The notes under the pieces were generated by a model. The model made no database searches. It worked only from the letters and a program-made list of their open reading frames with translations, and was not told the origin of the DNA. Positions 31,960-42,214 of a stretch of 64,000 bases of DNA are shown here, piece after piece. Within the stretch, counting starts at the first letter, position 1. Each line of letters starts with the position of its first letter. The stretch is from Wenzhouxiangella sp. XN201 (GTDB lineage: Bacteria > Pseudomonadota > Gammaproteobacteria > Xanthomonadales > Wenzhouxiangellaceae). The DNA is taken from the NCBI RefSeq assembly GCF_011008905.1, contig NZ_JAAIVI010000022.1:1-64000 (forward strand), read 5' to 3'. Position numbers and translations under genes: made by a program.

Positions 31960-34263
31960 TCACAAATTACTGTATCGCGCGCGCAGTCGCTGGCGCACGA
32001 TCTCGGCGATGGTATTGACGGTGAAGGTCATGGCGAACAAGACCAGGCCGGCCAGGAACAGGATGCGGAAGTGCGTGGAATTGACAGCCGTTTCGGGCAA
32101 CTCCACCGCGATGTTGGCCGACAGGGTGCGCATGCCCTCGAAAATGTTGAAATTGACCACCGGGCTGTTGCCGGTCGCCATAAGAACGATCATCGTCTCG
32201 CCCACGGCCCGACCGAAACCGATCATCACGGCCGAGAAGATGCCCGGGCTGGCGGTCAGGAGAATGACACGCGTCACGGTCTGCCAGGGCGTCGCGCCGA
32301 GCGCCAGCGACCCCTGGGTGAGATGCTTCGGCACGGTAAACACTGCGTCTTCCGCAATCGAGAAGATGGTCGGGATAACGGCAAACCCCATGGCGATGCC
32401 CACGACCAGGGCGTTGCGCTGATCGTAGGTAATGCCCATGTCGGTAAACCACTGTCGCATCGACCCGTCGAAAAACCAGATCTCGATCAGCGGGGACAGC
32501 GCGACCATGCCCCAGACCAGCAGGCAGACCACCGGCATCAGGATGACCGCCTCCCAGCCGCCCGGCAGGCGGTTGCGCAACTCGCGCGGCAGCTGCGCCC
32601 AGGCCAGCGCCACCAGGATAAATGCCAGCGGCAGACCCACCAGTACCGTAAAGACCACCGGGATATGGTTTTCCAGGAAAGGTGCCAGCCACAGCCCCGC
32701 CAGGAAGCCGAGAATGACGGTCGGCAACGCCTCCATGACCTCGATGGTCGGCTTGACGTAACCGCGCAGCTTCGGCGACATGAAGTAGGCGGTGTAGATC
32801 GCTCCGGCGATCGCCAGCGGCATGGCGAACAGCATGGCGAAGAAGGCCGCCTTGAGCGTACCGACTGTCAGCGGCACCATCGAATACTTGGGCTCGAAAC
32901 TGTCGCTGCCCGACGACGCCTGCCAGACGTATTCGGGATCGGAGCGGCCCTCGTACCAGACCTTGCTCCACAGCGCCCTGAAAGATGACTCGGGATGCTC
33001 ATTCCACAGATCGAGTTCCTGAATACGGCCGGTACTGTCCTCGACCAGGATGCGCTCGTTGACCGGCGAGACGGCCACGCCCACCAGCGGCTCGTCGGAA
33101 ACACGATCGAGATACAGCGTGCGTGCCGAAGTCCCGTAGTGAATGCCCAGGAAACCGGCGTCGTCGACCGCGACGAACCCCTTGCGCGAGTACTCCGGCT
33201 GGATGGCCGTGATCGCTCCCGGATGCTGTTCAAAATCGCGGGCCCGGGCGAGGTAAAAGATGTTGTCGCCGGCATCCTCGGTCTCGTCGCGCACCAGGAA
33301 CCACTGCGACAGCTTGCCGCTCGATGTTCCGACCACGGCCGAAAAGGTGCCGTTGAGATACTGCAGGCTGGTGATCGATTCAGCCGGACCGTCGACCACC
33401 TGGCGCCGGTCACGCACCACCGCCTCGTCGGGACGGGCAATGTCCCAGTAGACCAGGTTGCCGGCGGCATCTGCAGCCAGCAGATTCCACAGGTTGGCAC
33501 TGAGCTGCAAGTGGATCGCCGCACCCGGCGTTGCCGGCAGCGTGTGATCTTCCCGATTGATCTCGGTTTCGCCGGTCAGGAAGCCGGTGCGCACCCGGTA
33601 ACGCACAAACAGCATGCGCCCGTCGGCAGTTTGCGCCGCCACGCCGGTATCGTCGCGGGACTTCTGCACGGCGATGGCGTTGAGCGCCTGACCCTGTTCA
33701 TCGACCACAACCGGCTCGCGACCGACCGGGAACTCCGGATCGGGCACGACGTTGCGTACGCCGGCCTCGGGAAATTCGAGTTCGAATCCGTGCTCAAGGA
33801 TGATCGCCGTGCCATCGCTGAGCCCGAAAGCCACGCGCTTGGCCCGCGGCTCGCCGTTGCCGACACTGGTCACGCTCACACCCTCGGGTATGGGCAGTTC
33901 GATACGGCGGATGACTTCCCCGTCGCCCAGCCGGAAATACACCAGCTCGCCGCTGCGGCTGTAGCGCATGCCGATTTCGCCGTAACGCTCGAGCGCCAGC
34001 CGGGCCGGGTCCGTGGCATCCGAATCGGCCGTCACGTAATGTCTGCCCGGATCGACCGTGGCACCGCGCAACAGCGGAAAGACTTCGCTAAAAAGGTAGA
34101 CGAAAATCAGCGCCAGGGCCACGACCACCCCGCCGCCACCAGCCCGCACCATCCAGCGGGCGGCGCCATCGGCCAGATAGCGGCGGCGACGGCGCCGTGC
34201 CATCGCCTCGGGCGGCGGCAGAGACGACGATTGTGCCGGGTCGTGGTCTGGCAGCTGGCTCAT
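31960..34263 (-). CDS. pstC: Phosphate ABC transporter permease PstC, long form
   Basis: A 767-residue permease, about 450 longer than E. coli PstC. One transmembrane helix (about 33-58) is followed by a large periplasmic domain (about 60-440) with repeated beta-rich, WD-like segments (NLVYWDIARPDEAV, ITSLQYLNGTFSAVVG), then the permease core (about 455-760) with SLALGATPWQTVTRVILL. The function of the periplasmic domain is unknown; it may contact PstS or sense phosphate. It follows pstS after 116 bp containing a hairpin. Confidence 0.95.
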   Translation of the reverse strand: MSQLPDHDPAQSSSLPPPEAMARRRRRRYLADGAARWMVRAGGGGVVVALALIFVYLFSEVFPLLRGATVDPGRHYVTADSDATDPARLALERYGEIGMRYSRSGELVYFRLGDGEVIRRIELPIPEGVSVTSVGNGEPRAKRVAFGLSDGTAIILEHGFELEFPEAGVRNVVPDPEFPVGREPVVVDEQGQALNAIAVQKSRDDTGVAAQTADGRMLFVRYRVRTGFLTGETEINREDHTLPATPGAAIHLQLSANLWNLLAADAAGNLVYWDIARPDEAVVRDRRQVVDGPAESITSLQYLNGTFSAVVGTSSGKLSQWFLVRDETEDAGDNIFYLARARDFEQHPGAITAIQPEYSRKGFVAVDDAGFLGIHYGTSARTLYLDRVSDEPLVGVAVSPVNERILVEDSTGRIQELDLWNEHPESSFRALWSKVWYEGRSDPEYVWQASSGSDSFEPKYSMVPLTVGTLKAAFFAMLFAMPLAIAGAIYTAYFMSPKLRGYVKPTIEVMEALPTVILGFLAGLWLAPFLENHIPVVFTVLVGLPLAFILVALAWAQLPRELRNRLPGGWEAVILMPVVCLLVWGMVALSPLIEIWFFDGSMRQWFTDMGITYDQRNALVVGIAMGFAVIPTIFSIAEDAVFTVPKHLTQGSLALGATPWQTVTRVILLTASPGIFSAVMIGFGRAVGETMIVLMATGNSPVVNFNIFEGMRTLSANIAVELPETAVNSTHFRILFLAGLVLFAMTFTVNTIAEIVRQRLRARYSNL

Positions 34264-34326
34264 CGGGACACTCTACAATACGCTGATTGAAATTCGCTGA
34301 CTGGACGCGCCGGGCGCGTAAACAAC

Positions 34327-34350
34327 CGGCCCCGCTTGCTTTCGGGGCCG
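34327..34350 (-). terminator. Hairpin between pstS and pstC
   Basis: On the transcribed (minus) strand, CGGCCCCG and CGGGGCCG form an 8-bp stem with an 8-nt loop, followed by GGTTGTTTAC. The T-run is weak, so partial termination or 3'-end protection of the pstS message is more likely than full stop. That would give more PstS than permease. Confidence 0.5.
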
Positions 34351-34379
34351 ACCTGTCCGTCTGCCGGGCATCGAGGTGA

Positions 34380-35351
34380 CTACAGTCCCAGCTCGGCGCG
34401 AATGCGCTCGGCAGCGGAAGCCGGCAGCGGAATATAGCCGTCACGCACGACCACTTCCTGACCCTGTCGGGACAGCACCAGCCGGAAGAACTCGCGCTCG
34501 AGCGGCGACAGGTCACGGTTCGGGTTCTTGTTGACGTAGACCAGCAGCAAGCGCGCCAGCGGATACTCGCCGTTGGCACCGGTTTCGGCGTTCGGCGCAA
34601 TGCAGCGATCACTGCCCACATCGGTCAACTCGATCGCCTTGACGCCCGACGTGTTGTAGCCGATGCCCGAATAGCCAATGCCGTTGAGCGACTCGGACAC
34701 GCCCTGCACGACCGAGGCCGAACCCGGCTGCTCGTTGATCGACGACTTGTAATCGCCACCACACAGCGCGTTGTCCTTGAAGAACCCGTAAGTGCCGGAT
34801 ACGGCATTGCGGCTGTAGATGGTGAAATCCCGATTGCTCCAGTCGCCCTCCAGACCGAGCTGACCCCAGCGCGTGATGTCATCAGCCGCGCCGCAGCGAC
34901 GGCCCTCGGAGAAGATCGCATCGACCTGCTCCATGGTCAGACACTCGACCGGGTTGTCCTTGTTGACATACACGGCCAACACGTCAATGGCCGTGCCCAC
35001 GGCAGTCGGCGGATAGCCGTGTTTCTCCTCGAAACTCTGGATCTCGGACGAACGCATCGGCCGGCTCATCGGTCCGAAATTGGCAGTGCCCTCGGTCAGC
35101 GCCGGCGGTGCGGTCGAGGAACCGGCGCCCTGGATCTGAATGTTGACGTTGGGATAAATGCTCTGGAACTCTTCAGCCCACAGCGTCATCAGGTTGTTGA
35201 GAGTGTCCGAACCGATCGAGGACAGGTTGCCGGAGATTCCGGAAACCGGCTCGTATTCGGGCAGCCCGGGATCAACCTCGGTCTGGGCAAGCAGCGGCGT
35301 GACAGCCAGCAGGGCGGCACAGGCATTGAGTTTGAGTACTTGCTTGATCAT
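34380..35351 (-). CDS. pstS: Periplasmic phosphate-binding protein PstS
   Basis: A 323-residue high-affinity phosphate-binding protein. Signal peptide 1-22 ([10 protein letters not shown]). Phosphate-site segments: [36 protein letters not shown], and [17 protein letters not shown] 35351 is preceded by AAGGAG. First gene of the pst unit, with a triple Pho box directly upstream. Confidence 0.96.
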   Translation of the reverse strand: MIKQVLKLNACAALLAVTPLLAQTEVDPGLPEYEPVSGISGNLSSIGSDTLNNLMTLWAEEFQSIYPNVNIQIQGAGSSTAPPALTEGTANFGPMSRPMRSSEIQSFEEKHGYPPTAVGTAIDVLAVYVNKDNPVECLTMEQVDAIFSEGRRCGAADDITRWGQLGLEGDWSNRDFTIYSRNAVSGTYGFFKDNALCGGDYKSSINEQPGSASVVQGVSESLNGIGYSGIGYNTSGVKAIELTDVGSDRCIAPNAETGANGEYPLARLLLVYVNKNPNRDLSPLEREFFRLVLSRQGQEVVVRDGYIPLPASAAERIRAELGL

Positions 35352-35382
35352 CTTTGAGGAACTCCTTGGCGACTCGCTCGGC

Positions 35383-35416
35383 ATTCTATGACTGGAACAT
35401 GACAAATCGGTTACAG
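35383..35416 (-). promoter_or_regulatory. Triple Pho box and -10 of pstS
   Basis: Read leftward, three 7-mers with 11-bp period: CTGTAAC-CGAT-TTGTCAT-GTTC-CAGTCAT (35388-35416). This matches the PhoB direct-repeat consensus CTGTCAT-N4-CTGTCAT. A -10-like TAGAAT is at 35383-35388, 10 bp past the second 7-mer. The box overlaps the last codons of phoR. It predicts phosphate-starvation induction of pst by PhoB. Confidence 0.85.
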
Positions 35417-36727
35417 CCTGTCCTGCTCGCGGCCGCGGGTCGAACAGACACGTTCGGCCGGAAAGTGACAGCGAAACAGACTGCCCTCACCCGGCTCGGA
35501 TTCAACGTCCAGCCTGGCGCCGTGGCGCTTGAGCACATGCTTGACGATGGCCAGGCCGAGCCCGGTGCCGCCGCTCGCCCGGCTGTGGGAGCTGTCCACA
35601 CGGTAGAAGCGCTGGGTGATGAATGGCAGGTGCCGCCGATCGATGCCGACGCCCTGGTCGACCACGGTGAAGCAGGCGCCGCCGTCGGCTTCATCTCGCC
35701 AGGTCACGCGCACCGGACGGCCCTCCGGGCTGTAGCGGAAGGCATTGTTTACCAAGTTCGAAAGTGCGCTGTAGAGTTCGTTTTCCACGCCCAGCAAGCC
35801 GTGTTCGCTCTCGATCGCGATCTCGAGCGGGTGGGCATCGGCATCCGCCAGGACCGTGTCCCGGCCCAGGCGACGGATCAGGGCCGGCATGTCGACCGGA
35901 TCGTCCATCGGGGCGTCCGTTTCCTCGGTTTCCAGGCGCGATAGCTCAAGCAGGTCGTTGACCAGATTATTCATGCGCTGGCACTGGGCCTGCATCTGAC
36001 GTACCGGCCGGCGCCAGGCCGGATCGAGATCTCGGTCGTCGGCCATGGAATCGAGGTAGCCGCCGAGCACGGTCAGCGGTGAGCGCAACTCGTGCGAAGC
36101 ATTGGCGACGAAATCACGCCGCATGGCCTGCAGGCGGTGCAGCCGGGTCACGTCACGAATCATCAGCAGGTATTGTTCGTTACCGTAAGGCACCAGCCGT
36201 AGCATCAGGCGACGGCTCTGATCGATCGGAGAGCGGATCTCCACGGCGGTGTCGTAGTCTCCAGACTCCAGATAGGCGACGAAACGTGGGCTGCGGACCA
36301 GGTTGCTGACCGGTTGTCCGAAGTCGCTGCGGTTGGTCAGGCGAATCAGTTCGACGGCCGCGTTATTGCACCAGAGGATACGGAATTCACGGTCGAGCAC
36401 CAGCGTGCCATCGGGCATCGCCGCCGTGGCTTCGCGAAATTCACGAATCACGGCCGCCAGGCGCTTCTTGCTCTCGTTATGGCGGCGGCGCAAACGATAG
36501 TAATCGTCGAACAGATGGCCCCAGATGCCCCAGGACGCCGGTGGATCGCGCCGGCGCGATCGCAGCCAGCGATCCAGGCGCACGAGTTGAACCGACCAGC
36601 GCGCCAGGAACAAGACCAGCGCCAGAAGCAACATCCAGGCCAGGTGCCCGAACAACAGTGCCGCGAGAACCGCACCGAGAAGCAGCGCGGCCAGGGCGAG
36701 CAGTTCGCTGATCCAGGCGCGTGACAT
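35411..36727 (-). CDS. phoR: Phosphate-regulon sensor histidine kinase PhoR
   Basis: A 438-residue membrane kinase. Two transmembrane segments lie within residues 5-45, a linker follows, a PAS domain spans about 95-195, and HisKA has the phosphorylated His212 in [15 protein letters not shown]. The ATPase domain has [19 protein letters not shown] and [12 protein letters not shown]. Coupled to phoB by a TGATG overlap. Standard PhoB-PhoR pair. Confidence 0.97.
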   Translation of the reverse strand: MSRAWISELLALAALLLGAVLAALLFGHLAWMLLLALVLFLARWSVQLVRLDRWLRSRRRDPPASWGIWGHLFDDYYRLRRRHNESKKRLAAVIREFREATAAMPDGTLVLDREFRILWCNNAAVELIRLTNRSDFGQPVSNLVRSPRFVAYLESGDYDTAVEIRSPIDQSRRLMLRLVPYGNEQYLLMIRDVTRLHRLQAMRRDFVANASHELRSPLTVLGGYLDSMADDRDLDPAWRRPVRQMQAQCQRMNNLVNDLLELSRLETEETDAPMDDPVDMPALIRRLGRDTVLADADAHPLEIAIESEHGLLGVENELYSALSNLVNNAFRYSPEGRPVRVTWRDEADGGACFTVVDQGVGIDRRHLPFITQRFYRVDSSHSRASGGTGLGLAIVKHVLKRHGARLDVESEPGEGSLFRCHFPAERVCSTRGREQDRL

Positions 36728-37425
36728 CAGTCCGGGTGAACCGCCGAAAAACGATAGCCGGCACCGCGAACGGTCTGGATGTAGCGGTCGAAACCCAGCG
36801 GCGCCAGGGCCTTTCGCAGGCGAAGCACATGCACGTCGACGGTCCGTTCCTCGATATAGACGCCGCCGCCCCAGACATAATCGAGCAGTTGCGTCCTGGA
36901 ATAGACACGGTCGGGGTGGCTCATGAAGAAGCGCAGCATCCGGAACTCGGTTGGACCCAGCTCGATCGGCCGGCCCTTGCCGGTCACCCGATGGCTGGCG
37001 ACATTGATCACCAGACCGTCGACCTCGATGGTGTCGTCGGCGCCACCCGGCGCGGAGCGCCTGAGCAACGCATTGATGCGGGCGATCAACTCGCGCGCGC
37101 CGAAGGGCTTGGTGACGTAGTCGTCAGCGCCACTGTCGAGGCCGCGCACCTTGTCGTCTTCCAGGGTGCGCGCGGTCAGCATGATGATCGGCAGTTCACT
37201 CGTCATCTCGTCGCGTCGCAGGCTACGTGCCAGCTCCACGCCCGAGCTATCGGGCAGCATCCAGTCGAGCAGAATCAGATCGGGGAGATCATCGGCGATG
37301 CGCACCCGGGCCGTCTGACAGTCTCCCGCCTCGACCACGCGGAATCCGGCTCGCTCCAGGTTGAAGACGATCATGTCGCGAATCGCCTCGTCATCCTCCA
37401 CGACCAGGACGGTCTGGGTATTCAT
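36727..37425 (-). CDS. phoB: Phosphate-regulon response regulator PhoB
   Basis: A 232-residue OmpR-type regulator. Receiver with the acidic pair E10/D11, phosphoacceptor D54 (ILLDWMLPD) and K in DDYVTKPF. The C-terminal winged helix has GPTEFRMLRFFMSHPDRVYSR and ERTVDVHVLRLRKAL. It activates genes with Pho boxes, here phoB itself and pstS. Confidence 0.98.
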   Translation of the reverse strand: MNTQTVLVVEDDEAIRDMIVFNLERAGFRVVEAGDCQTARVRIADDLPDLILLDWMLPDSSGVELARSLRRDEMTSELPIIMLTARTLEDDKVRGLDSGADDYVTKPFGARELIARINALLRRSAPGGADDTIEVDGLVINVASHRVTGKGRPIELGPTEFRMLRFFMSHPDRVYSRTQLLDYVWGGGVYIEERTVDVHVLRLRKALAPLGFDRYIQTVRGAGYRFSAVHPD

Positions 37426-37468
37426 GCTAGTGCCTTGCTGTGGCCTTGCAATATTGCAACAGCGTCAT

Positions 37469-37497
37469 GTGACATTTCCATGACGGCCCGATTACAG
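37469..37497 (-). promoter_or_regulatory. Triple Pho box upstream of phoB
   Basis: Read leftward: CTGTAAT-CGGG-CCGTCAT-GGAA-ATGTCAC, three 7-mers at 11-bp period, 44 bp upstream of the phoB ATG. It starts 2 bp from the stop of the WYL gene. A 14-bp palindrome TTGCAATATTGCAA (37446-37459) lies between the box and the start and may contain the -10. This predicts phoB autoregulation. Confidence 0.82.
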
Positions 37498-37498
37498 G

Positions 37499-38467
37499 CT
37501 ATTGATATTTTGCCAGCGCGTCCTCGAGCTGGCTGGCGACGGCCTCACGCAAAAAAGGCGGCGAGATCACCTCCACATCCGGGCCATAGCGCAGGATTTC
37601 CATCACCAGCTCCCGGCTGCGTCCGAAGGGCACGGTCAATTCGAAGCGGCCGTCGTCAAGCCAGCTGTTCTTCTGCTCCGGGTGCCAGACCTCGTCGGCC
37701 GCCCAACGTGCCGACTCGGCCCCGAAACGCAATACGGCATCGTGCTCGACCGGGCCGGAAAAGATGCCGAAAGCCTGATCGAAATGGCGCGCCAGCTCCT
37801 CGTCGGGCAGATCGATGCTGGTCTCTTCGAGGCGTCGAATATTGCGGATGCGCTCGAGCGCGAAGCTGCGCAGACCTTCGGAGCGGTGGCACCAGGCATC
37901 GAGATACCAGCGGTCGCGGTAACTGGTCAGACGTTGCGCCGAAATCTCGCGCTCACTGACGTCGTCGCGGCGCCGGCCGTGGTAGGTGATGACCAGGCGC
38001 TCGCGCTTGAACAGAGCTTGCAGCACATCCTCGAACAACTCGGCCGGCACCGGTCGACCGGCATCGTGGCGGATGTTGATGCGGCCCGGCTGGGTGGAAA
38101 AGTCCAGACCCTGGGCATCCAGTAGCTGATTGATGCGCTGCTGCACGCCCTCGAGCTCATCCTCGAGCAGGCCGGGCTGGACGTTGCCGAGCACATGGCG
38201 GGCAGTCAGCAGAGCCTGCAGTTCGTCCGGGCTGATCCACAGGCCCGGCAACTCGAAGCTGCCGGCCAGGCTGCGGTCGTAATAGAAGCCCCGACCATCG
38301 GCATCCTGCTCCAGCGGAGCACCGAGATGATCGCGCAGTTCATTGATCAGGCGATACAGGGTCGCCTGGCTGCAGCCGAGCTCTTCCATCAGGTCCTGAC
38401 GGGAAATCGGGGTGCGCCGCTGGCGCAGGATGTCGTGCAAGTGATAGAGACGTTCGCGGCGACTCAC
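37499..38467 (-). CDS. HTH-WYL domain transcriptional regulator
   Basis: A 322-residue regulator. N-terminal winged helix-turn-helix (about 1-60; SRQDLMEELGCSQATLYRLINEL), then a WYL ligand-sensing domain (about 140-220; RLTSYRDRWYLDAWCHR) and a C-terminal WCX domain. The WYL class binds nucleotides or nucleic acid. The start is GTG 38467, overlapping the Zur-like stop by 4 nt, so the two regulators are co-transcribed. Target unknown. Confidence 0.9.
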   Translation of the reverse strand: MSRRERLYHLHDILRQRRTPISRQDLMEELGCSQATLYRLINELRDHLGAPLEQDADGRGFYYDRSLAGSFELPGLWISPDELQALLTARHVLGNVQPGLLEDELEGVQQRINQLLDAQGLDFSTQPGRINIRHDAGRPVPAELFEDVLQALFKRERLVITYHGRRRDDVSEREISAQRLTSYRDRWYLDAWCHRSEGLRSFALERIRNIRRLEETSIDLPDEELARHFDQAFGIFSGPVEHDAVLRFGAESARWAADEVWHPEQKNSWLDDGRFELTVPFGRSRELVMEILRYGPDVEVISPPFLREAVASQLEDALAKYQ

Positions 38468-38910
38468 CCGTGCTCGGCCTCGTAGCAGTCGTCACACAGA
38501 CCGTAGATTTCGAGCACCTGGCGACTGGGGTGAAAAGCCTTGTGCTCGGCCGCAGCATGCAGCTTGCTGGTCAGCGCCGGGTCGTGAATTTCGGTCACCG
38601 TCTGGCATTCATCGCAGATCAGGAACTGGCCCTGGTGGGACTCGGCCGGATGGAAGCAGCTGACGAAAGCGTTGAGTGACTCGAGACGGTGTATGAAGTG
38701 GTTATCGAGCAGGAATTCAAGCGCCCGGTAGACCGTTGGTGGGGCCGCGTTGGGCTGCTCGGCCTTGAGCTGATCGAGCAGATCGTAGGCCTTGACCGGC
38801 CCCTCGGCCGATAGCACCAGTTCCAGCACCCGCCGCCGCGTGGGCGTCAGTCGAAGCCCACGTTGCCGACAACGCTGCTCGACCTCACGAATGACCTGGC
38901 TGGAGTCCAT
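38464..38910 (-). CDS. Fur-family regulator, Zur-like
   Basis: A 148-residue metalloregulator. N-terminal DNA-binding domain with LTPTRRRVLELVLSAEGPVKAYDLLDQL and PPTVYRALEFLLDNHFIHR, then a metal domain with HPAESHQGQFLICDECQ and a second CxxC in LCDDCYE. The four-Cys structural zinc site and the lack of the Fur HHDH pattern favour Zur (zinc uptake control). No zinc transporter genes are adjacent, so this stays a family-level call. Confidence 0.85.
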   Translation of the reverse strand: MDSSQVIREVEQRCRQRGLRLTPTRRRVLELVLSAEGPVKAYDLLDQLKAEQPNAAPPTVYRALEFLLDNHFIHRLESLNAFVSCFHPAESHQGQFLICDECQTVTEIHDPALTSKLHAAAEHKAFHPSRQVLEIYGLCDDCYEAEHG

Positions 38911-38948
38911 GTCGTCATTCTATCAGGCAGGGTGGGCAAAAACCTTTG

Positions 38949-39120
38949 AAACGCAAAGACGCAAAGCAGCAAAGAACGCTAAGAAAGAAAAGCAATAAGG
39001 CAGGTAACCACGGAAGTTACTGAGAGGCTGGAGTTAACCCAGTTCACTCTTTAGTTGGCCTATTTTCCTTCAACTTTTTGATTTTCTTTGCGTCCTTTGC
39101 TGCTTTGCGTCTTTGCGTTT
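38949..39120. repeat. Inverted array of GCAAAG repeats (island D)
   Basis: Arms 38949-38986 and 39083-39120 are reverse complements in 36 of 38 positions (AAACGCAAAGACGCAAAGCA...). Short extensions also pair (ACCTTTGAA on the left, GGTTTTCAAAG on the right). The 96-nt middle shows no gene. It fills the spacer between the Zur-like gene and the 3' end of gltX. Confidence 0.88.
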
Positions 39121-39153
39121 ATAAGGTTTTCAAAGGGCTATAGCCCCCCAATC

Positions 39154-40584
39154 TCAGCTCTGGGCAGCAGCACGGTCGGCAATGTAGGCCAGGGCGCGGT
39201 CGATGCGCGCCAGGGTGCGCTCGCGTCCCATCAGCCACAGGGTCTTGTCGATCGACGGCGATTCGCCGTGACCCATCAGCGCGACCCTGAGCGGCATGCC
39301 GATCTTGCCGAAGCCGATCTCGAGCTCGTCAACGGTTGCCTGAACCGCACCCTGTAGATTCTCCGGGGCCCAGTCCTCCAGATCGGAAAGCCGGCCCCGC
39401 AACACCTCGAGGGGCTCGCCGGCCACCGGCCGAAGATGTTTCTTGGCTGCACCGGGCTCGTAGTCGGAGAAATCCTCGAAGAACGGCCGGCTGCGTTCGA
39501 CCAGTTCAACCAGGGTCTCGACACGCTCGGCCTGGACCGGGATCAGGTCGGCCAGCGGCGGGCCGCTTTCGGCGTGCAGCCCGGCACGTTGAAGATGCCA
39601 GACCAGTTCGGCGTGCACCTGATCGCGGTCGCCTTCACGCATGTAGTGCTGATTGAGCCAGTTGAGCTTCATGGTGTCGAAACGCGAGGCTTTGTGGTTG
39701 ACATCGGCGATGTCGAACAGCTCGATCAGTTCCGCCCGCGAAAACACTTCCTGATCGCCGTGCGACCAGCCCAGCCGGGCCAGGTAGTTGATCATGGCCT
39801 CGGGCAGGTAGCCCTGCTCACGCCAGGCCATGACACTGACCGCGCCGTGACGCTTGGAAAGCCGCGCGCCGTCATCACCGAGGATCATCGGCACGTGCGC
39901 AAACTCCGGGGCTTCCGCCTCGAGCGCACGGTAGATGTTGATCTGCCGCGGCGTGTTGTTGATGTGATCGTCGCCGCGAATGACCAGGTTGATGTTCATA
40001 TCCAGGTCATCGATGACCACGGCGAAATTGTAGGTCGGTGAACCGTCGGTGCGCATGATGACCAGGTCATCGAGCTCGCCATTGGACACCTCGATGCGGC
40101 CACGTACCCGATCGTCGAAGGCCACCGTTCCATCGAGCGGATTGCGGAACCGAATCACGGGCTCGACCCCTTCCGGCGCTTCGGCCAGATCGCGGCAGTG
40201 GCCGTCGTACCGGGGCTTCTCGCCGGCATTCATGGCTTTTTCGCGCAGCGTCTCCAGCCGCTCCTTGGAGCAGTAGCAGCGATAGGCCTGACCGCTTTCG
40301 AGCAAGCGGTCGACCACCTCGCGGTAGCGGTCCATGCGTTCGCTCTGGAAGTAAGGCCCTTCATCGGCATCCAGTTCCAGCCAGGCCATGCCATCGAGAA
40401 TCGCCTGTACCGACTCGGCGGTGGAGCGCTCACGATCAGTATCCTCGATGCGCAGCACGAACTGCCCGCCCGTGGCGCGCGCCGCCAGCCAGCAGAACAG
40501 GGCCGTGCGTGCACCGCCAATGTGCAGGAATCCGGTGGGAGACGGGGCAAATCGGGTGCGAATCGCTTGGGTGTCGCGGGCCAT
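39154..40584 (-). CDS. gltX: Glutamyl-tRNA synthetase
   Basis: A 476-residue class I synthetase charging tRNA-Glu. The HIGH motif is [16 protein letters not shown] and the KMSKS equivalent is [10 protein letters not shown]. The anticodon-binding C-terminal domain is complete. Start ATG 40584 ([18 protein letters not shown]). The mltF gene reads away on the other strand. Confidence 0.98.
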   Translation of the reverse strand: MARDTQAIRTRFAPSPTGFLHIGGARTALFCWLAARATGGQFVLRIEDTDRERSTAESVQAILDGMAWLELDADEGPYFQSERMDRYREVVDRLLESGQAYRCYCSKERLETLREKAMNAGEKPRYDGHCRDLAEAPEGVEPVIRFRNPLDGTVAFDDRVRGRIEVSNGELDDLVIMRTDGSPTYNFAVVIDDLDMNINLVIRGDDHINNTPRQINIYRALEAEAPEFAHVPMILGDDGARLSKRHGAVSVMAWREQGYLPEAMINYLARLGWSHGDQEVFSRAELIELFDIADVNHKASRFDTMKLNWLNQHYMREGDRDQVHAELVWHLQRAGLHAESGPPLADLIPVQAERVETLVELVERSRPFFEDFSDYEPGAAKKHLRPVAGEPLEVLRGRLSDLEDWAPENLQGAVQATVDELEIGFGKIGMPLRVALMGHGESPSIDKTLWLMGRERTLARIDRALAYIADRAAAQS

Positions 40585-40744
40585 GGCCAGGTCGCTCGAG
40601 GGGGGAGAAAAGCCGGGTATTCTAGCAGACAAGGGCGGCTTAATCGCGGCGCCCAAATCCGCTATAAAGGGGCGGTATGCATTGCCTCGACCTCCGCAAG
40701 AAGACCCGCCCGAATTCCATCGCGGTTCGCTGTCGGCACCCTCA

Positions 40745-42214
40745 GTGACCGGCACCGAACCACAATCGGGGGGCTGGCGCGCGGGCCTGGCGCTCCGCCT
40801 TCGCGCCCTGCTGCGCTGGCTGGTTCTGGCGGCGGTGATCGCGATGATCGCGATTTCGGGGGATGACCGACTGACCCAGGTCGAGCGCATCGAGGCGCGC
40901 GGCAGCCTCGTCATGCTGACGGTCAACGGCGCGTCCACCTACTATCTGGGCCCGGAAGGCGAAACCGGCTACGAGTACAGGCTCGCGCAGCGCTTTGCCC
41001 GCTATCTTGGCGTTCCGCTACAGGTCGTGACCGTCGACAGCGTCGGCAACCTGATTCCCGAGCTGCTGGCCGGAAACGGCGATTTCGTAGCCGCCAACCT
41101 GACCCGAACACCGAACCGCCAGCGTGAATTGCGCTTCGGCCCGGCCTACGAGTTCGTTGTACCCACCGTGGTCTACCGCCGCGGCTCACCCCGCCCCCGC
41201 TCGATCGAGGACCTGGCAGACGGCAGGCTGGGCCTGATCGACGGTACGGTATACGAGTCCCTGCTCGCCGACAGTGAGGTCCGGATCGAGCCGGACATAC
41301 GCCCGGAAGCCAGCATCGAGGACCTGTTCGAAGCGATCACCAACGAGGAAATCGACTACACCATCATCGATTCGAACATCCTGGAACTGAATCGGCGCTT
41401 CTTTCCCGCCATTCGACCGGCCTTCGAGCTGGGCGAACCCCAACCGCTGGCCTGGGCCACGCGCCGCTCCAACGATGACTCGCTAGTTCAGCTCATGCGC
41501 GAGTTCTTCCTGGTGGCCGGGGAACGAGAGGTGCTGGCCGAACTACGCCAGCAGTATTACGGCCACATCGACAATTACGAACCCGTCGGTACCTTCACGT
41601 TCATGCGCCAGATCCGCGAGCGCCTGCCCGCGCTGCGTGCCTATTTCGAGCAGGCCGCCGAACGCTACGATCTGGACTGGCGCCTGCTCGCCGCGGTCGG
41701 CTACCAGGAGTCGCACTGGAACCCGGCGGCGGTATCACACACCGGAGTTCGCGGCATCATGATGCTGACGCGCCGCACCGCCGGCCAGCTCGGGATCGAA
41801 AATCGCATCGACCCGCAGCAGAGCATCATGGGCGGTGCCCGTTACCTCAAGTCCATGATCGAGCGTATCCCCGAACGGATCGAAAACCCGGATCGTCTGT
41901 GGCTCGCCCTGGCGGCCTACAACATCGGTTACGGACACCTGGAGGATGCCCGCGTCATCACCCAGCGCCGCGGCGGCGACCCGGACCGCTGGGTGGACGT
42001 GCGCGAGAACCTGCCGCTGCTCACCCAGGAGCGTTGGTACAGCCAGACACGCTTCGGCTACGCCCGAGGTTACGAGCCGGTGCAGTACGTGGAGAATGTG
42101 CGTACCTTCTTCGAGATTCTGACCTGGCTCGAGGGCCGTGAGCACCCCGCACTGGTCTCGAGTGATTCGGATTCACCGGACAGTGAAGGCGAGGACACCG
42201 AGCCGGATAATTAA
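40745..42214 (+). CDS. mltF: Membrane-bound lytic murein transglycosylase F
   Basis: About 489 residues. A membrane anchor (about 25-40; [19 protein letters not shown]) is followed by a solute-binding-like domain (about 50-285; [20 protein letters not shown]) and a C-terminal SLT catalytic domain (about 300-460) with the catalytic Glu in [23 protein letters not shown] and [14 protein letters not shown]. No in-frame ATG lies near the expected N terminus; I chose GTG 40745. The TAA stop lies inside the outer arm of composite palindrome II. Confidence 0.9.
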   Translation: MTGTEPQSGGWRAGLALRLRALLRWLVLAAVIAMIAISGDDRLTQVERIEARGSLVMLTVNGASTYYLGPEGETGYEYRLAQRFARYLGVPLQVVTVDSVGNLIPELLAGNGDFVAANLTRTPNRQRELRFGPAYEFVVPTVVYRRGSPRPRSIEDLADGRLGLIDGTVYESLLADSEVRIEPDIRPEASIEDLFEAITNEEIDYTIIDSNILELNRRFFPAIRPAFELGEPQPLAWATRRSNDDSLVQLMREFFLVAGEREVLAELRQQYYGHIDNYEPVGTFTFMRQIRERLPALRAYFEQAAERYDLDWRLLAAVGYQESHWNPAAVSHTGVRGIMMLTRRTAGQLGIENRIDPQQSIMGGARYLKSMIERIPERIENPDRLWLALAAYNIGYGHLEDARVITQRRGGDPDRWVDVRENLPLLTQERWYSQTRFGYARGYEPVQYVENVRTFFEILTWLEGREHPALVSSDSDSPDSEGEDTEPDN

